A DNA stretch of 64,000 nucleotides from Phycisphaerales bacterium (GTDB lineage: Bacteria; Planctomycetota; Phycisphaerae; Phycisphaerales; SM1A02): positions 1 to 64,000 of the forward strand of contig JAQWTL010000018.1 of the NCBI GenBank assembly GCA_029242715.1, in the 5' to 3' direction. Under the pieces are notes generated by a model, which had not been told where the DNA came from, searched no databases, and was given only the letters and a program-made list of their open reading frames with translations. The translations under genes and the position numbers were made by a program. Shown piece by piece: positions 19,199 to 27,794 of the stretch; positions within the stretch are counted from its first letter, which is position 1, and each line of letters begins with the position of its first letter.

Positions 19199-19767
19199 GA
19201 TTCACCTCCCGCGGCATAGATCGGTGCACGACCGATTGTCTGGAGAAGTCGATCCTCCTCACGATGCATCGCAGTTGATGATGTTTCATCATGATCATCA
19301 TGCCCGCAGCAGTGCAGCAACCCATGAATGACATAGAGCAACAATTCATCTGCAACACCGTGACCACGCTGAGCTGCTTGCCGTGACGCCTCATCCAGAC
19401 AGACCGCGATATCAACTCGAAGCGGGGCCTCGTCGGACTCACTGAGGTCGAAGGTCACGACATCAGTCGTGGTCTGCTCCTTCTTCCAGAGACTGTGCAA
19501 CTCGGTCATATCGGCATCATTAATGATGCGAACACCGAGTCGTTCCACAGCCCGCGTCAGCAATGGAATGACATCAACAATCCCGGAGCGCAGTTGCGTC
19601 GTATCCGCGGGGATCAAGTGTCCCGGATCAATTTCAATTCTGTTTTCGGGATCGACAGTCTGGCGATTAGGCCCCGGTTCAGGGGGCACCTCGCCGCTTG
19701 TAGACGAGCCCGGTTCCTCCGCGTCGCTTCCCGACGATTCGGAAGTACTCAGGTTAGTTGTATCCAT
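19195..19767 (-). CDS. ybeY: Endoribonuclease YbeY (rRNA maturation factor)
   Basis: Metal-dependent endoribonuclease in 16S rRNA maturation and ribosome quality control. The zinc motif HGLLHCCGHDDH lies at about residues 148-159 of 190 (H-x3-H-x5-H pattern), preceded by TTTDVVTFDLSE, typical of YbeY. I place the start at ATG 19767; the frame stays open to 19884, but the extra residues resemble nothing in the family. Even so, there is an atypical Ser/Glu/Pro-rich N-terminal extension of about 50 residues before the conserved domain. The gene is coupled to corC through a GTGA overlap. Confidence 0.92.
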   Translation of the reverse strand: MDTTNLSTSESSGSDAEEPGSSTSGEVPPEPGPNRQTVDPENRIEIDPGHLIPADTTQLRSGIVDVIPLLTRAVERLGVRIINDADMTELHSLWKKEQTTTDVVTFDLSESDEAPLRVDIAVCLDEASRQAAQRGHGVADELLLYVIHGLLHCCGHDDHDETSSTAMHREEDRLLQTIGRAPIYAAGGES

Positions 19768-19930
19768 CGAGTCATGAATCTCCGGGGGCCAACGAAAGCC
19801 GTGGCCCCGACCATCACAGAGATTACGGCCTGGAAGCCCATGATTCCAGTCAATTGGTGAATGGGGTTTGAAGTTGCTGCCCAAGGGGCTTCAAGAGCCC
19901 TGGAAATCAAGCAAGGTCCGGATAAGCAGA

Positions 19931-21256
19931 TCAGGCCGGAACCAGCAGCCTGGCCTCAAATTCCTCTCGGAACTTGTTGATGATCGTACGGGCCGCCCAG
20001 TTGTTGCCGTCAGCCAGGCCACAGATCGTCGTACCTGGAATGATTCCCATTGAACCTGCGATCTCGAGAATCATGTCCAGATCGTTGGGGCGAGCTTCGC
20101 CTCGCTCAAGACGAACCAGCAACTTGTAAAGCCATTGCGCACCCTCGCGACAAGGGGTGCACTGTCCACATGATTCGTTCTTGAAGAACCGTGCAATGTT
20201 ACGAGCAACCATGACCATGTCGGTGCTCTCATCAAATACGGCAGGGCATGCCGTACCAAGACCCATCAGGTCATATTTTCGACCGATATCGAAGTCCAAT
20301 TCGGCGTGGTATTGATCCGTTCCCAGGACCCCCATGCTCACACCACCTGGAATACAAGCCTTGAAGGAACGTCCACCTCGAATGCCCTTGCAGTAATCAG
20401 CGCTTTCCACCAGATCACGAAGGGAAACACCCATGCCGACTTCATACACGCCTGGTCGGTTGACATGACCAGACACCCCAACGAGCTTGGTTCCATAGCT
20501 TGGCGGCTGACCAATGGATGATTCGACACCAATGGACTTCCACCAATCAACGCCTCTTTGAAGAATCGGTGGCACGGCTGCCAGCGTCTCGACGTTGTTC
20601 ACGATCGTAGGTCTGCCAAAGAGACCTTTGACTGCCGGGAAGGGGGGCTTGATCCTGGGCCAGCCACGCTTGCCTTCGATGGCTTCAAGAAGACCGGTTT
20701 CCTCACCACAGATGTACGCACCGGCACCTCTGTGCAGGTAGCACTCCACGGCAAACTTGTTCGTACCGTCCATGAGCCCCTGGGAGCCGAAGATCTTTGC
20801 GTCATAGGCTTCTTGAATAGCGGCTTCCATGACTTCAGCCTGATGGTGGTATTCACCACGGATGAAGAAGAACGCCGTATCAAGCTCACAGGCCCAACAC
20901 GCAATGGCAATCCCTTCAAGCACGAGATGGGGATCGAAATCAACAAGCAGACGATCCTTGAAGGTGCCGGGCTCCGCCTCATCGCAATTGATCGCCAGGT
21001 ATCGCTTGCCTCCATCGGGAGCCGGAAGGAAAGACCACTTGAGGCCACACGGAAAACCCGCACCGCCACGTCCACGCAGAACAGAGTCCTTGATGAGATC
21101 GATGATCTCACCACGCTCCATGTTCAATGCCTGACGGAGACCCTGGTACCCGCCCTTCTTGACGAACTCGTCGTAATGAACAATATGCCGCTCGGCGGGA
21201 TCGGCCCAAGGCCATGTCGGGATGCGCTCACAGAGCACCGGTTCCTTCAGGAACAT
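19931..21256 (-). CDS. nuoF: NADH-quinone oxidoreductase subunit F
   Basis: 441 residues; the NADH/FMN-binding subunit of respiratory complex I (51 kDa homologue). The NADH-binding loop GRGGAGFP is at about residues 62-69. FMN-site sequences include INCDEAEPGTFKDR and GAGAYICGEETGLLEAIEG. The 4Fe-4S (N3) cysteines are in ESCGQCTPCREG near residue 355. Length and order fit the family. It overlaps the preceding small gene by 10 bp and follows nuoE and nuoD in one transcription unit. Confidence 0.97.
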   Translation of the reverse strand: MFLKEPVLCERIPTWPWADPAERHIVHYDEFVKKGGYQGLRQALNMERGEIIDLIKDSVLRGRGGAGFPCGLKWSFLPAPDGGKRYLAINCDEAEPGTFKDRLLVDFDPHLVLEGIAIACWACELDTAFFFIRGEYHHQAEVMEAAIQEAYDAKIFGSQGLMDGTNKFAVECYLHRGAGAYICGEETGLLEAIEGKRGWPRIKPPFPAVKGLFGRPTIVNNVETLAAVPPILQRGVDWWKSIGVESSIGQPPSYGTKLVGVSGHVNRPGVYEVGMGVSLRDLVESADYCKGIRGGRSFKACIPGGVSMGVLGTDQYHAELDFDIGRKYDLMGLGTACPAVFDESTDMVMVARNIARFFKNESCGQCTPCREGAQWLYKLLVRLERGEARPNDLDMILEIAGSMGIIPGTTICGLADGNNWAARTIINKFREEFEARLLVPA

Positions 21257-21474
21257 GACGTCTGATCCTTCCCTGGTTTTGCTTCTGGATCGCGATACTC
21301 GATCTCTTCGATGACCGTACGTCGCAAAGTGACGCCGTCTTCATGCTTTTCCTCAACCGTTCGCGACACTTCTTCAGTGCTGGGTTGGTCGACCTTGGTT
21401 CGCAGCCCCTTGGCAATGTAGCCAGTGAACTCTCCAAGGCATCGCATGATGGATTTCTTCTCGGTATCGCCCAT
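21247..21474 (-). CDS. Small conserved-looking protein between nuoE and nuoF
   Basis: About 75 residues, not recognised as a named family. The start can be ATG at 21474, sharing one base with the nuoE stop (TGATG), or GTG at 21477. The end overlaps nuoF by 10 bp, so it is embedded in the Nuo unit and surely translated with it. The sequence is hydrophilic: MRCLGEFTGYIAKGLRTKV, then an acidic/basic stretch with EEVSRTVEEKHEDGVTLRR. It has no membrane segment and a single Cys in the body plus one near the end. It may be an accessory or assembly factor of the NADH module; this is inferred from position only. Confidence 0.75.
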   Translation of the reverse strand: MGDTEKKSIMRCLGEFTGYIAKGLRTKVDQPSTEEVSRTVEEKHEDGVTLRRTVIEEIEYRDPEAKPGKDQTSCS

Positions 21475-22004
21475 CACTTCCTCGACAGATCATCAATGAT
21501 CCTGTCAATCCCTTCAATTGTGAGATTGTCGTAGCGACGGTTGTTTACGAGTGCGCAAGGAGCGGTATCACATGAGCCCAGGCACTCCATGGCCAGCAGC
21601 GTGAACCCTCCGTCAGGAGTGGTTTCATGTGGCTCGACGCCCAGACGGTTGCGAACATGATCAAGAATCGCCTGGTGGCCGCAGGCTTCGCAGGTAATCG
21701 ACTGGCAGACACCAATCACATTCTTTCCCGTCGGCTCAGTGTGGAATTCCTCGTAGAAGGTCACCGTGTCCAGGACATCCGCTGCCGAGATCTCGAGGAA
21801 AGAGGCCATCTCTTCCATTGCTTGTGGTGAGATCCAGCCATAACGGTGTTGTACATCGTGGCAAATCGGCATCAATGCGCCCATCGATGTCGCATAGCGA
21901 GGCATGAAGATCTCACGATAGCGAGCCTTCATGTCATCATTGAGCCACGGTTCTTCGCGGCGTTCGATTCGAGTTGTTGCCGAGGGCTTGACGCTCCAGG
22001 CCAT
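21474..22004 (-). CDS. nuoE: NADH-quinone oxidoreductase subunit E
   Basis: 176 residues; the 24 kDa thioredoxin-like 2Fe-2S subunit of complex I. The cluster ligands are visible as CQSITC (C-x4-C) and CLGSC (C-x3-C). The helical N-terminal bundle includes the family motif HDVQHRYGWIS. It is followed with overlap by the small gene and nuoF, and preceded by nuoD with a 23 bp gap. Confidence 0.97.
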   Translation of the reverse strand: MAWSVKPSATTRIERREEPWLNDDMKARYREIFMPRYATSMGALMPICHDVQHRYGWISPQAMEEMASFLEISAADVLDTVTFYEEFHTEPTGKNVIGVCQSITCEACGHQAILDHVRNRLGVEPHETTPDGGFTLLAMECLGSCDTAPCALVNNRRYDNLTIEGIDRIIDDLSRK

Positions 22005-22027
22005 TTGGTATCTCCGATATCGAAACG

Positions 22028-23317
22028 CTATCGATCCAGTTCAGCCGCAATCACATTGACCGAACCGAGCACGGCCACGAAATCTGCCAATTGGTGTCCT
22101 TCAAGCATCTTCGCAAACGCCTGGAAGTTGATGAATGATGGGGGCCGCACACTGGAACGCCATGGACATTTGCCGCCGTCCGCAACAATGAAGAAGCCAA
22201 GTTCACCATTGGGCGATTCAATGGCTGAGTAGATTTCGCCAACAGGAGCATTCCACCCTCGGTTGGTCATGATCAACTCGAAGTGCTGAATGGTCGCTTC
22301 AATCGATCCATACACATCGCCCTTTTCAGGAATGTGCATCTTGCCGTCAGGACTCGAATTGACTGGACCTGAGGGGATATTGTCGATGAGTTGATCGATG
22401 ATCTTCATGCTCTGCTTGATTTCCTCAAGTCGCACGAGATACCTGCACAGACAATCGCCGTCTTGAGCAATTGGTACTGTGAAATCAATCGCCTCAGCGC
22501 CCTGTCCATCCCAGTTGTCCTTGAAGCAGAGATAGGGATCATCTTTGCGGAGATCACGCTTGACCCCGGAAGCACGCGCCAATGGACCGGTCAAGGACCA
22601 TGCAATTGCTTCCTGCTCGGACACGACTCCGATGCCCTGGACTCGATCGACGAAGATCCTGTTCGTGTTGAGCAGAGTCTCAATGTCCTTGATCGCCTTG
22701 GGCAATCTTTCATCGATGAAGCTCCGGATCATCTTTCGGAATATGACCTCATCCGGAATGTCCCGCATCACACCGCCGACGCGGGTGTAGTCGGGATGAA
22801 ATCGTTGGCCGGAGAGAAAATCCATGATGTCATAGATGAACTCTCGTTCATTGAATCCATACAGGAACGCTGTAAACGCTCCAAGATCGAGTGCGGCGGC
22901 ACCAACACACAGAAGGTGGCCCTGGATACGACCGAGTTCTGCCAGGATGGTTCGCAAGACCGTGCAACGAGGAGTCAGAGTCACATCAAAGAGCTTCTCG
23001 ACAGCCTGGTGCCAGGCAATGTCATTCACGATCGGGGCGACATAATCCATCCTCGAAACCGTGCAGACATATTGGTTGTAGTCGTGGTGCTCAGCGAGCT
23101 TCTCGAAGCCGCTGTGCAGGTACCCGATATGGGGAGTTGCCCGGACAACACGTTCCCCGTCAAGCTCCAGAATGACCCGGATCGTCGTATGGGTCGCCGG
23201 GTGCTGAGGGCCGAAATTCAGGATCCACCGATCTCCAGCAGTGACCTGCCGGTCGAGATACTCGACCGTCTCGATATCGATGTCATAGGCGTCAGCTGGC
23301 TGGAGGGTGTAGGGCAT
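22028..23317 (-). CDS. nuoD: NADH-quinone oxidoreductase subunit D
   Basis: 429 residues; the 49 kDa subunit that forms part of the quinone site of complex I. Conserved stretches are NFGPQHPATHTT, IGYLHSGFEKLAEH and RDLRKDDPYLCF; the C-terminus reads VAVLGSVNVIAAELDR. It is the first gene of the nuoD-nuoE-orf-nuoF set on this strand. The remaining complex I genes, apart from nuoG at 32-33.6 kb, are not in the window. Confidence 0.97.
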   Translation of the reverse strand: MPYTLQPADAYDIDIETVEYLDRQVTAGDRWILNFGPQHPATHTTIRVILELDGERVVRATPHIGYLHSGFEKLAEHHDYNQYVCTVSRMDYVAPIVNDIAWHQAVEKLFDVTLTPRCTVLRTILAELGRIQGHLLCVGAAALDLGAFTAFLYGFNEREFIYDIMDFLSGQRFHPDYTRVGGVMRDIPDEVIFRKMIRSFIDERLPKAIKDIETLLNTNRIFVDRVQGIGVVSEQEAIAWSLTGPLARASGVKRDLRKDDPYLCFKDNWDGQGAEAIDFTVPIAQDGDCLCRYLVRLEEIKQSMKIIDQLIDNIPSGPVNSSPDGKMHIPEKGDVYGSIEATIQHFELIMTNRGWNAPVGEIYSAIESPNGELGFFIVADGGKCPWRSSVRPPSFINFQAFAKMLEGHQLADFVAVLGSVNVIAAELDR

Positions 23318-23374
23318 GGGTATTCAGGTCCGGAAGTCGGGCAAGTATAGGAGAACCGGCCCCGAATCGGTCCT

Positions 23375-25102
23375 TTACACCCTGAAGATCGCCCCCATCT
23401 TCTTGCCAATCAGCACGGACGCGCCCACCAGCGTGACTGCCAGCAAGGCCATCGCCCAGACACCCATGGCACTGGCAATGTAAGGGCCGTCGCCAAGACG
23501 CTCAAAGAGGACGTAGATGGCCTTGGTGATCGGGTAGTCGCCCTCCCGTTGGGCCAGGATCAGTGAATCGCTCACCTCCAGCATCGCGAAGCTGAAGGCA
23601 AGCAAAGCACCTGCAAGCAGGTTGGCGACGATCAACGGAAGGATGATGGTGCGTATGGCACGGATTCGTCCCGCTCCGAGGTTGAGGGCCGCCTCCTCCA
23701 GTTCTCCAGAAGTCTGCTCCAGTCCTGCCACGGTCGCTCTCACCACATAAGGCAGTCTTCGGACGGCGTACGCAATGACAAGCAGCAGCATGGGGTTGGG
23801 GTCAGCACCCACCACATCGATGAAGCCCTCCAGGGGGTCACCCTTGGCCAATGGCCATGTCAAAGTCATCGCCACATATCCAAAGGCCATCACCAGACCC
23901 GGCACGGCCAAAGGAAGCATGGAAAGCGCATCAAGCAGACCGCGCCCCCAGATCTTTGTGCGCACGATGATGTAGCCGATGCAGATACCAAGAAAGATGT
24001 CGACACTGACGGCCAGCACCGAGTAGAGCAGACTGTTCTGGATAGAACCAATCGCAAGGGGATGGCCCAGGGCTTTCTCGTAATGCGCGAATGTGAATTC
24101 CTGCGGGAAGACCGAGCGATACCAACTGCCTTCAACAGACAAGCTTGTGAGAACGACACTGATATGTGGAAGAATCGCCAGGAAGATGACAAAGGCGAAA
24201 AGCAGAAAGACCAGAGCGCTTCCAAAGCCCCCAAGTCGCTTGGCTGTCGACTGGATGGAAGCCTTGGCATACATGGTGTAGGCCCGACCACCAAAGGCGA
24301 ACTTGCCCAGCACGTAGATGCCAACGGCAACGAGCAACAAGACGGCCGTCAAGGCGTATGGCTGCCTTGAATCGGCAATCTCCTTGAGACCGTTGAATAT
24401 CTGAACAGGCGTGACTTCCTGGTAATCGAACATGAGCGGCGTGCCCAGTTCGGTGAATGACCAGATGAAGACGATGGTTGCACCAGCGAACAGTCCCGGC
24501 CTGATGAGAGGCAGGATGATCTGCCGCAGACGTTGCCAGGGGCTGGCGCCCAGATTCTCGGCAGCCTCATCCAACGCCGGGTCCAGGTTGGCAAGCGCCG
24601 CAACAGCGTTGAGGTACAGAATGGGATAGAGGTGAAGCGCTTCGATGAAGACGATCGCCCAGAAGCCTCCAGCCCCTATGAAATCCACACCCTCGGAAAT
24701 CCAGCCCAGATCAATGAGCAACGCATTGAGTGCTCCAGATTTGCCGAGCAGATGCTGGAGGCCGATCGCGCCCACGAAAGGTGGCAGGATCAAGGGAACA
24801 AGAATCAGCGCGTTGAGCAATCCCTTGCCGCGGAACTCATAGCGGACCGAACAGATCGCCAGAGGGATCCCGATGAGCAGACACACACCGGTCGTGCATA
24901 CTGCAATCCCCAGCGCATTGAAGAGACCGCGAAGCGTGACGGGATCACGAAAGACATCCAGAACGTGGTAGAGCGTGAAGCCGCCGTCTGAAGCCTCGAA
25001 GCCGGTGGCTACAACGAGCCAGATCGGCCATGCAAGGAATACACCAAATCCTGCCAACAGCAGGATCATCAAGAGCCATGGCATCAACCGTGCTCGACGC
25101 AT
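23375..25102 (-). CDS. ABC transporter permease, iron(III)-type (FbpB-like), two fused permease domains
   Basis: 575 residues with about twelve hydrophobic helices and two copies of the permease coupling motif: DEAAENLGASPWQRLRQIIL near residue 180 and LEEAALNLGAGRIRAIRTII near residue 480. The duplicated BPD_transp_1 architecture is typical of Fe(III) (FbpB/SfuB) and related ThiP/AfuB permeases. No ATPase or binding-protein gene is adjacent, so the substrate stays uncertain. The start is ATG at 25102. Confidence 0.9.
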   Translation of the reverse strand: MRRARLMPWLLMILLLAGFGVFLAWPIWLVVATGFEASDGGFTLYHVLDVFRDPVTLRGLFNALGIAVCTTGVCLLIGIPLAICSVRYEFRGKGLLNALILVPLILPPFVGAIGLQHLLGKSGALNALLIDLGWISEGVDFIGAGGFWAIVFIEALHLYPILYLNAVAALANLDPALDEAAENLGASPWQRLRQIILPLIRPGLFAGATIVFIWSFTELGTPLMFDYQEVTPVQIFNGLKEIADSRQPYALTAVLLLVAVGIYVLGKFAFGGRAYTMYAKASIQSTAKRLGGFGSALVFLLFAFVIFLAILPHISVVLTSLSVEGSWYRSVFPQEFTFAHYEKALGHPLAIGSIQNSLLYSVLAVSVDIFLGICIGYIIVRTKIWGRGLLDALSMLPLAVPGLVMAFGYVAMTLTWPLAKGDPLEGFIDVVGADPNPMLLLVIAYAVRRLPYVVRATVAGLEQTSGELEEAALNLGAGRIRAIRTIILPLIVANLLAGALLAFSFAMLEVSDSLILAQREGDYPITKAIYVLFERLGDGPYIASAMGVWAMALLAVTLVGASVLIGKKMGAIFRV

Positions 25103-25180
25103 GGGGCGGATTGTAGAGACTCGACCCCTTGGACGGGTTCAGGAGCTTGAAGGCGTGAAAACAGGCCCAGCAGCCATGGA

Positions 25181-26773
25181 TCACATGTAGTTGAGCAACT
25201 CCAGGAGATCATTCACGTCCGTGTCGCCATCGCCGTCAAGATCCGAGGCACAGCCGCCATTGCAGTTGCCGAACTCGGAGAGCAACTGAAGCAGATCGTC
25301 AACATCGACCACACCGTCCGCGTTGATATCGCCAGGAACATCGACGATATCCGGCTCACTGAAATACCAGGCCAGGCCTGCCCTGGCATTGCTGGCACCG
25401 CCGCCTCCCAACAGGGTGAGTCGCAATTGATACTGACCCGCTGCGAGCCCCCTGATATACAGATGTTCAACATTGTCCACAGCGCTGCCGCTGTAGACAT
25501 TGCCTGACTCGAAGACCTCGGGACCTGATCCAACGATTGAAACAGGATTCCCGTCTGCATCAAGTCTGACCAGTTCGAGATCAAAGTCACCGAGCGTCCA
25601 GTCTGATCCGAAGCCGGTCGGAACCTGCCGACTCCAGGCAGCCACAATCGATATCTCATCAACCGAACCACCCAGTGTGAAATTCCAGGTCCGCGAGTTT
25701 CCGACAAGGCAGTAGGCCCAATCCCAGCCGTAAAGCGGCGCCTCTGGTGTAGTCGCAGGGCTGACCCCACCCGTGATACGCCCACCACTCATGACGAGGT
25801 GTCCTCGATCAACATCAACCTGGCCTGCGCCCTGCACTTGATCCAACGGTCGAGTTGCCATGCCCCGGTCTCCCCCGGATTCAGAGGGCTCATTGCTCCA
25901 CTCGCCATCATCAGCGTTTTCATCAAGATGATTGGCCGCGGACATCAGCACTGCCTTGATGACCTCGGGCTGTTCGCCATCCGAATGGAGGTCTGAATTT
26001 GAACGAACCTGATCAACCAGCATGACAGCTGCCGAAGAAACCACTGGGGTCGCAAAGCTGGTCTGAGCTGATGTCGCGCAGATCTCCGGCTTCATGCGAC
26101 CACCGCCTTCGTAGTTCGAAGCCGTGTCACTGTTGGCATGGTTTCCGGATCGCAAGCCCACGCTGATGTTGTTGTAGGCGTAACACAGAAGCGGCAAATT
26201 CTGGCTGCTGCTCCCATTGTTGACGCCGACCACGATGATGCTGTCATCACGGGTCACGCTGAAGTCCAACCGACGTAACGCCGTTTGATCCGTCGCAACA
26301 TTGCCAAAGCTGCCGATCCAGGATTGGCTTATGACCTTGATGCCACCAGGCAGTCCCAATGGAGGAGTGCTGGATGAATAGTTGGCTCGAAGAAAGTCAT
26401 CTGTACACCAGCCATTCGCCTCGTAGAGGTTCACGGGATCACTGCCTGGCGTCATGCTGGTGATATCGCCGTAAAAACGCTTGGCAACATTATTGGCGTG
26501 TGATGACGTACCTGAAAAACCCGGCCCACGATCGATGAAGGTGTGAGAGTCGTATTCGGCATGAGTCAGGTTGGGCGCGTAGCTCGTACCTTCCATGGCC
26601 TCGACCTGGCAGACCACCACGCCAGTGCCATCAGGAACCTGATCCTGGCCGATTCGCTCTATGAGTTCAGGCCAACGCGCATCGCTTTTGAAGTCAGCCT
26701 GCAGTGAACATGTGAACAGAACGGACAACCCGAAGGTTGCCAAGAGACCTCGACCATGCTTTTTCTGATGCAT
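25181..26773 (-). CDS. Exported subtilase-like (S8 family) protein with dockerin-like tail
   Basis: The start is ATG 26773 behind AAGAGGGAG; a signal peptide (LLATFGLSVLFTCSLQA) follows. The S8 fold is indicated by SSHANNVAKRFYG (catalytic His region), VVVGVNNGSSS (oxyanion Asn region) and ATSAQTSFATPVVSSAAVML (Ser region, TSxAxP). The expected Asp-box near the N-terminus ('VAVIDTG') reads VVVCQVEAMEG, so the usual Asp is Gln. Activity is therefore doubtful, or a neighbouring Glu substitutes. After the peptidase part comes a beta-sandwich (about residues 340-470). The final 45 residues carry two dockerin-like loops (DINADGVVDVDDLLQLL, DLDGDGDTDVNDLLELL) with a GNCNGGC Cys pair. Confidence 0.85.
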   Translation of the reverse strand: MHQKKHGRGLLATFGLSVLFTCSLQADFKSDARWPELIERIGQDQVPDGTGVVVCQVEAMEGTSYAPNLTHAEYDSHTFIDRGPGFSGTSSHANNVAKRFYGDITSMTPGSDPVNLYEANGWCTDDFLRANYSSSTPPLGLPGGIKVISQSWIGSFGNVATDQTALRRLDFSVTRDDSIIVVGVNNGSSSQNLPLLCYAYNNISVGLRSGNHANSDTASNYEGGGRMKPEICATSAQTSFATPVVSSAAVMLVDQVRSNSDLHSDGEQPEVIKAVLMSAANHLDENADDGEWSNEPSESGGDRGMATRPLDQVQGAGQVDVDRGHLVMSGGRITGGVSPATTPEAPLYGWDWAYCLVGNSRTWNFTLGGSVDEISIVAAWSRQVPTGFGSDWTLGDFDLELVRLDADGNPVSIVGSGPEVFESGNVYSGSAVDNVEHLYIRGLAAGQYQLRLTLLGGGGASNARAGLAWYFSEPDIVDVPGDINADGVVDVDDLLQLLSEFGNCNGGCASDLDGDGDTDVNDLLELLNYM

Positions 26774-26915
26774 TTCCAGGACTCCCTCTTGTCCATGTCT
26801 CGCAACATTTGATGGTACTCCCCACGATTCTCGAAGCAAGCACGCAACGATTGGAACAGCATCAACCAACTGTTAAAACCGTTTCAATTGGAATTGGAAC
26901 CACCTGAAACGTGCC

Positions 26916-27605
26916 TCAAGGCTGTAAGGCGGGATCCTGTTGGGGTGTTGCCCCCAAGGAAACATCATTCTCAGAAGCTTCCTGCTCATCTATCCGTTCG
27001 CTGACCTCAGCAAGTAGACGCCGCTCTGCTGGACGATCACGCGTGGTAGGGGTCCAGAAGAAGACCTGGTTTTCATCCCAGTTGCCCTCTACAGGCACCT
27101 TGTAGGTGTATGACGTGCCAATAAATGTCCACGTATTGCGACGTTGCCCAACCGAATGGCCACGCTCTTCAAACACCCATGCTCTGAGATTGAGTTCTCC
27201 GTCCCCCTCTGTCAGGTCCCAATCCTCATTGGTAACCCCAAGAATGTCGACAGGAGGAATCTCCTCGCCGGCCGTTCGAGGCTTGAAACCCGCCCTGGTG
27301 AACTCAAACCGGGCTCGGTAACGGTTTCGGGCAACCGTGTTTCGAATGACTTGGTTGAAATCGGCGTTATCCCCGTACCAGGGCTCCAGGAGGGAGCCGG
27401 CAATCACCGGCTCGGTCTCAATAATCCCCGCCCTGCGGTCCATGAAAGCCGGTCTCATCCCATGGCTGCGAGCTACCTCGATAGCCGAATCAAAGGCGAG
27501 TTCATAGCGATCTGCTGGCACGGAAAGGACCTCAGGGCCTTTTCCGCCTGCACAGCCACTCCAGACAGCACAACTGGCAAGGAGGAGTATGGCCCTGAAA
27601 TGCAT
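26916..27605 (-). CDS. Lipoprotein of unknown function
   Basis: The start is ATG 27605 with AGGCGG upstream. The signal sequence ends in a lipobox (CAVWSGC, Cys about residue 17). The mature part is about 210 residues, mixed alpha/beta, with conserved-looking stretches AFDSAIEVARSHGMRPAFMDRRAGIIETEP and WTFIGTSYTYKVPVEG. This resembles small planctomycete lipoproteins of the 'YceI/LPS-assembly-like' size class, but I do not recognise the family. It is divergent from the multihaem cytochrome gene across a 190 bp region with a tandem repeat. Confidence 0.75.
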   Translation of the reverse strand: MHFRAILLLASCAVWSGCAGGKGPEVLSVPADRYELAFDSAIEVARSHGMRPAFMDRRAGIIETEPVIAGSLLEPWYGDNADFNQVIRNTVARNRYRARFEFTRAGFKPRTAGEEIPPVDILGVTNEDWDLTEGDGELNLRAWVFEERGHSVGQRRNTWTFIGTSYTYKVPVEGNWDENQVFFWTPTTRDRPAERRLLAEVSERIDEQEASENDVSLGATPQQDPALQP

Positions 27606-27661
27606 CCAATTACCGCCTGCGTACGAATACATGACCTGAGAGATGGTCCACAGCCCAGAGT

Positions 27662-27702
27662 TTATCAGGCCTTCGTTATCAGGCCTTCGTTATCAGGCCT
27701 TC
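27662..27702. repeat. 14 bp tandem repeat, three copies
   Basis: The unit TTATCAGGCCTTCG is present three times head to tail at 27662, 27676 and 27690; the last copy lacks its final base. It lies in the divergent intergenic region between the lipoprotein and the multihaem cytochrome genes. Confidence 0.95.
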
Positions 27703-27794
27703 AAAGCGAACTCCGCATGATGTTTGGCTATTGACCGAGCCACTTCAGGAGGTACGCTTAGGGACTGTCTGGGGCAATTGAGGAGCGAGGCCTC

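Noticed and set aside
22391-23350. A 319-codon plus-strand frame antisense to nuoD
   Set aside because: NuoD is certain from its motifs; the opposite frame matches no family.
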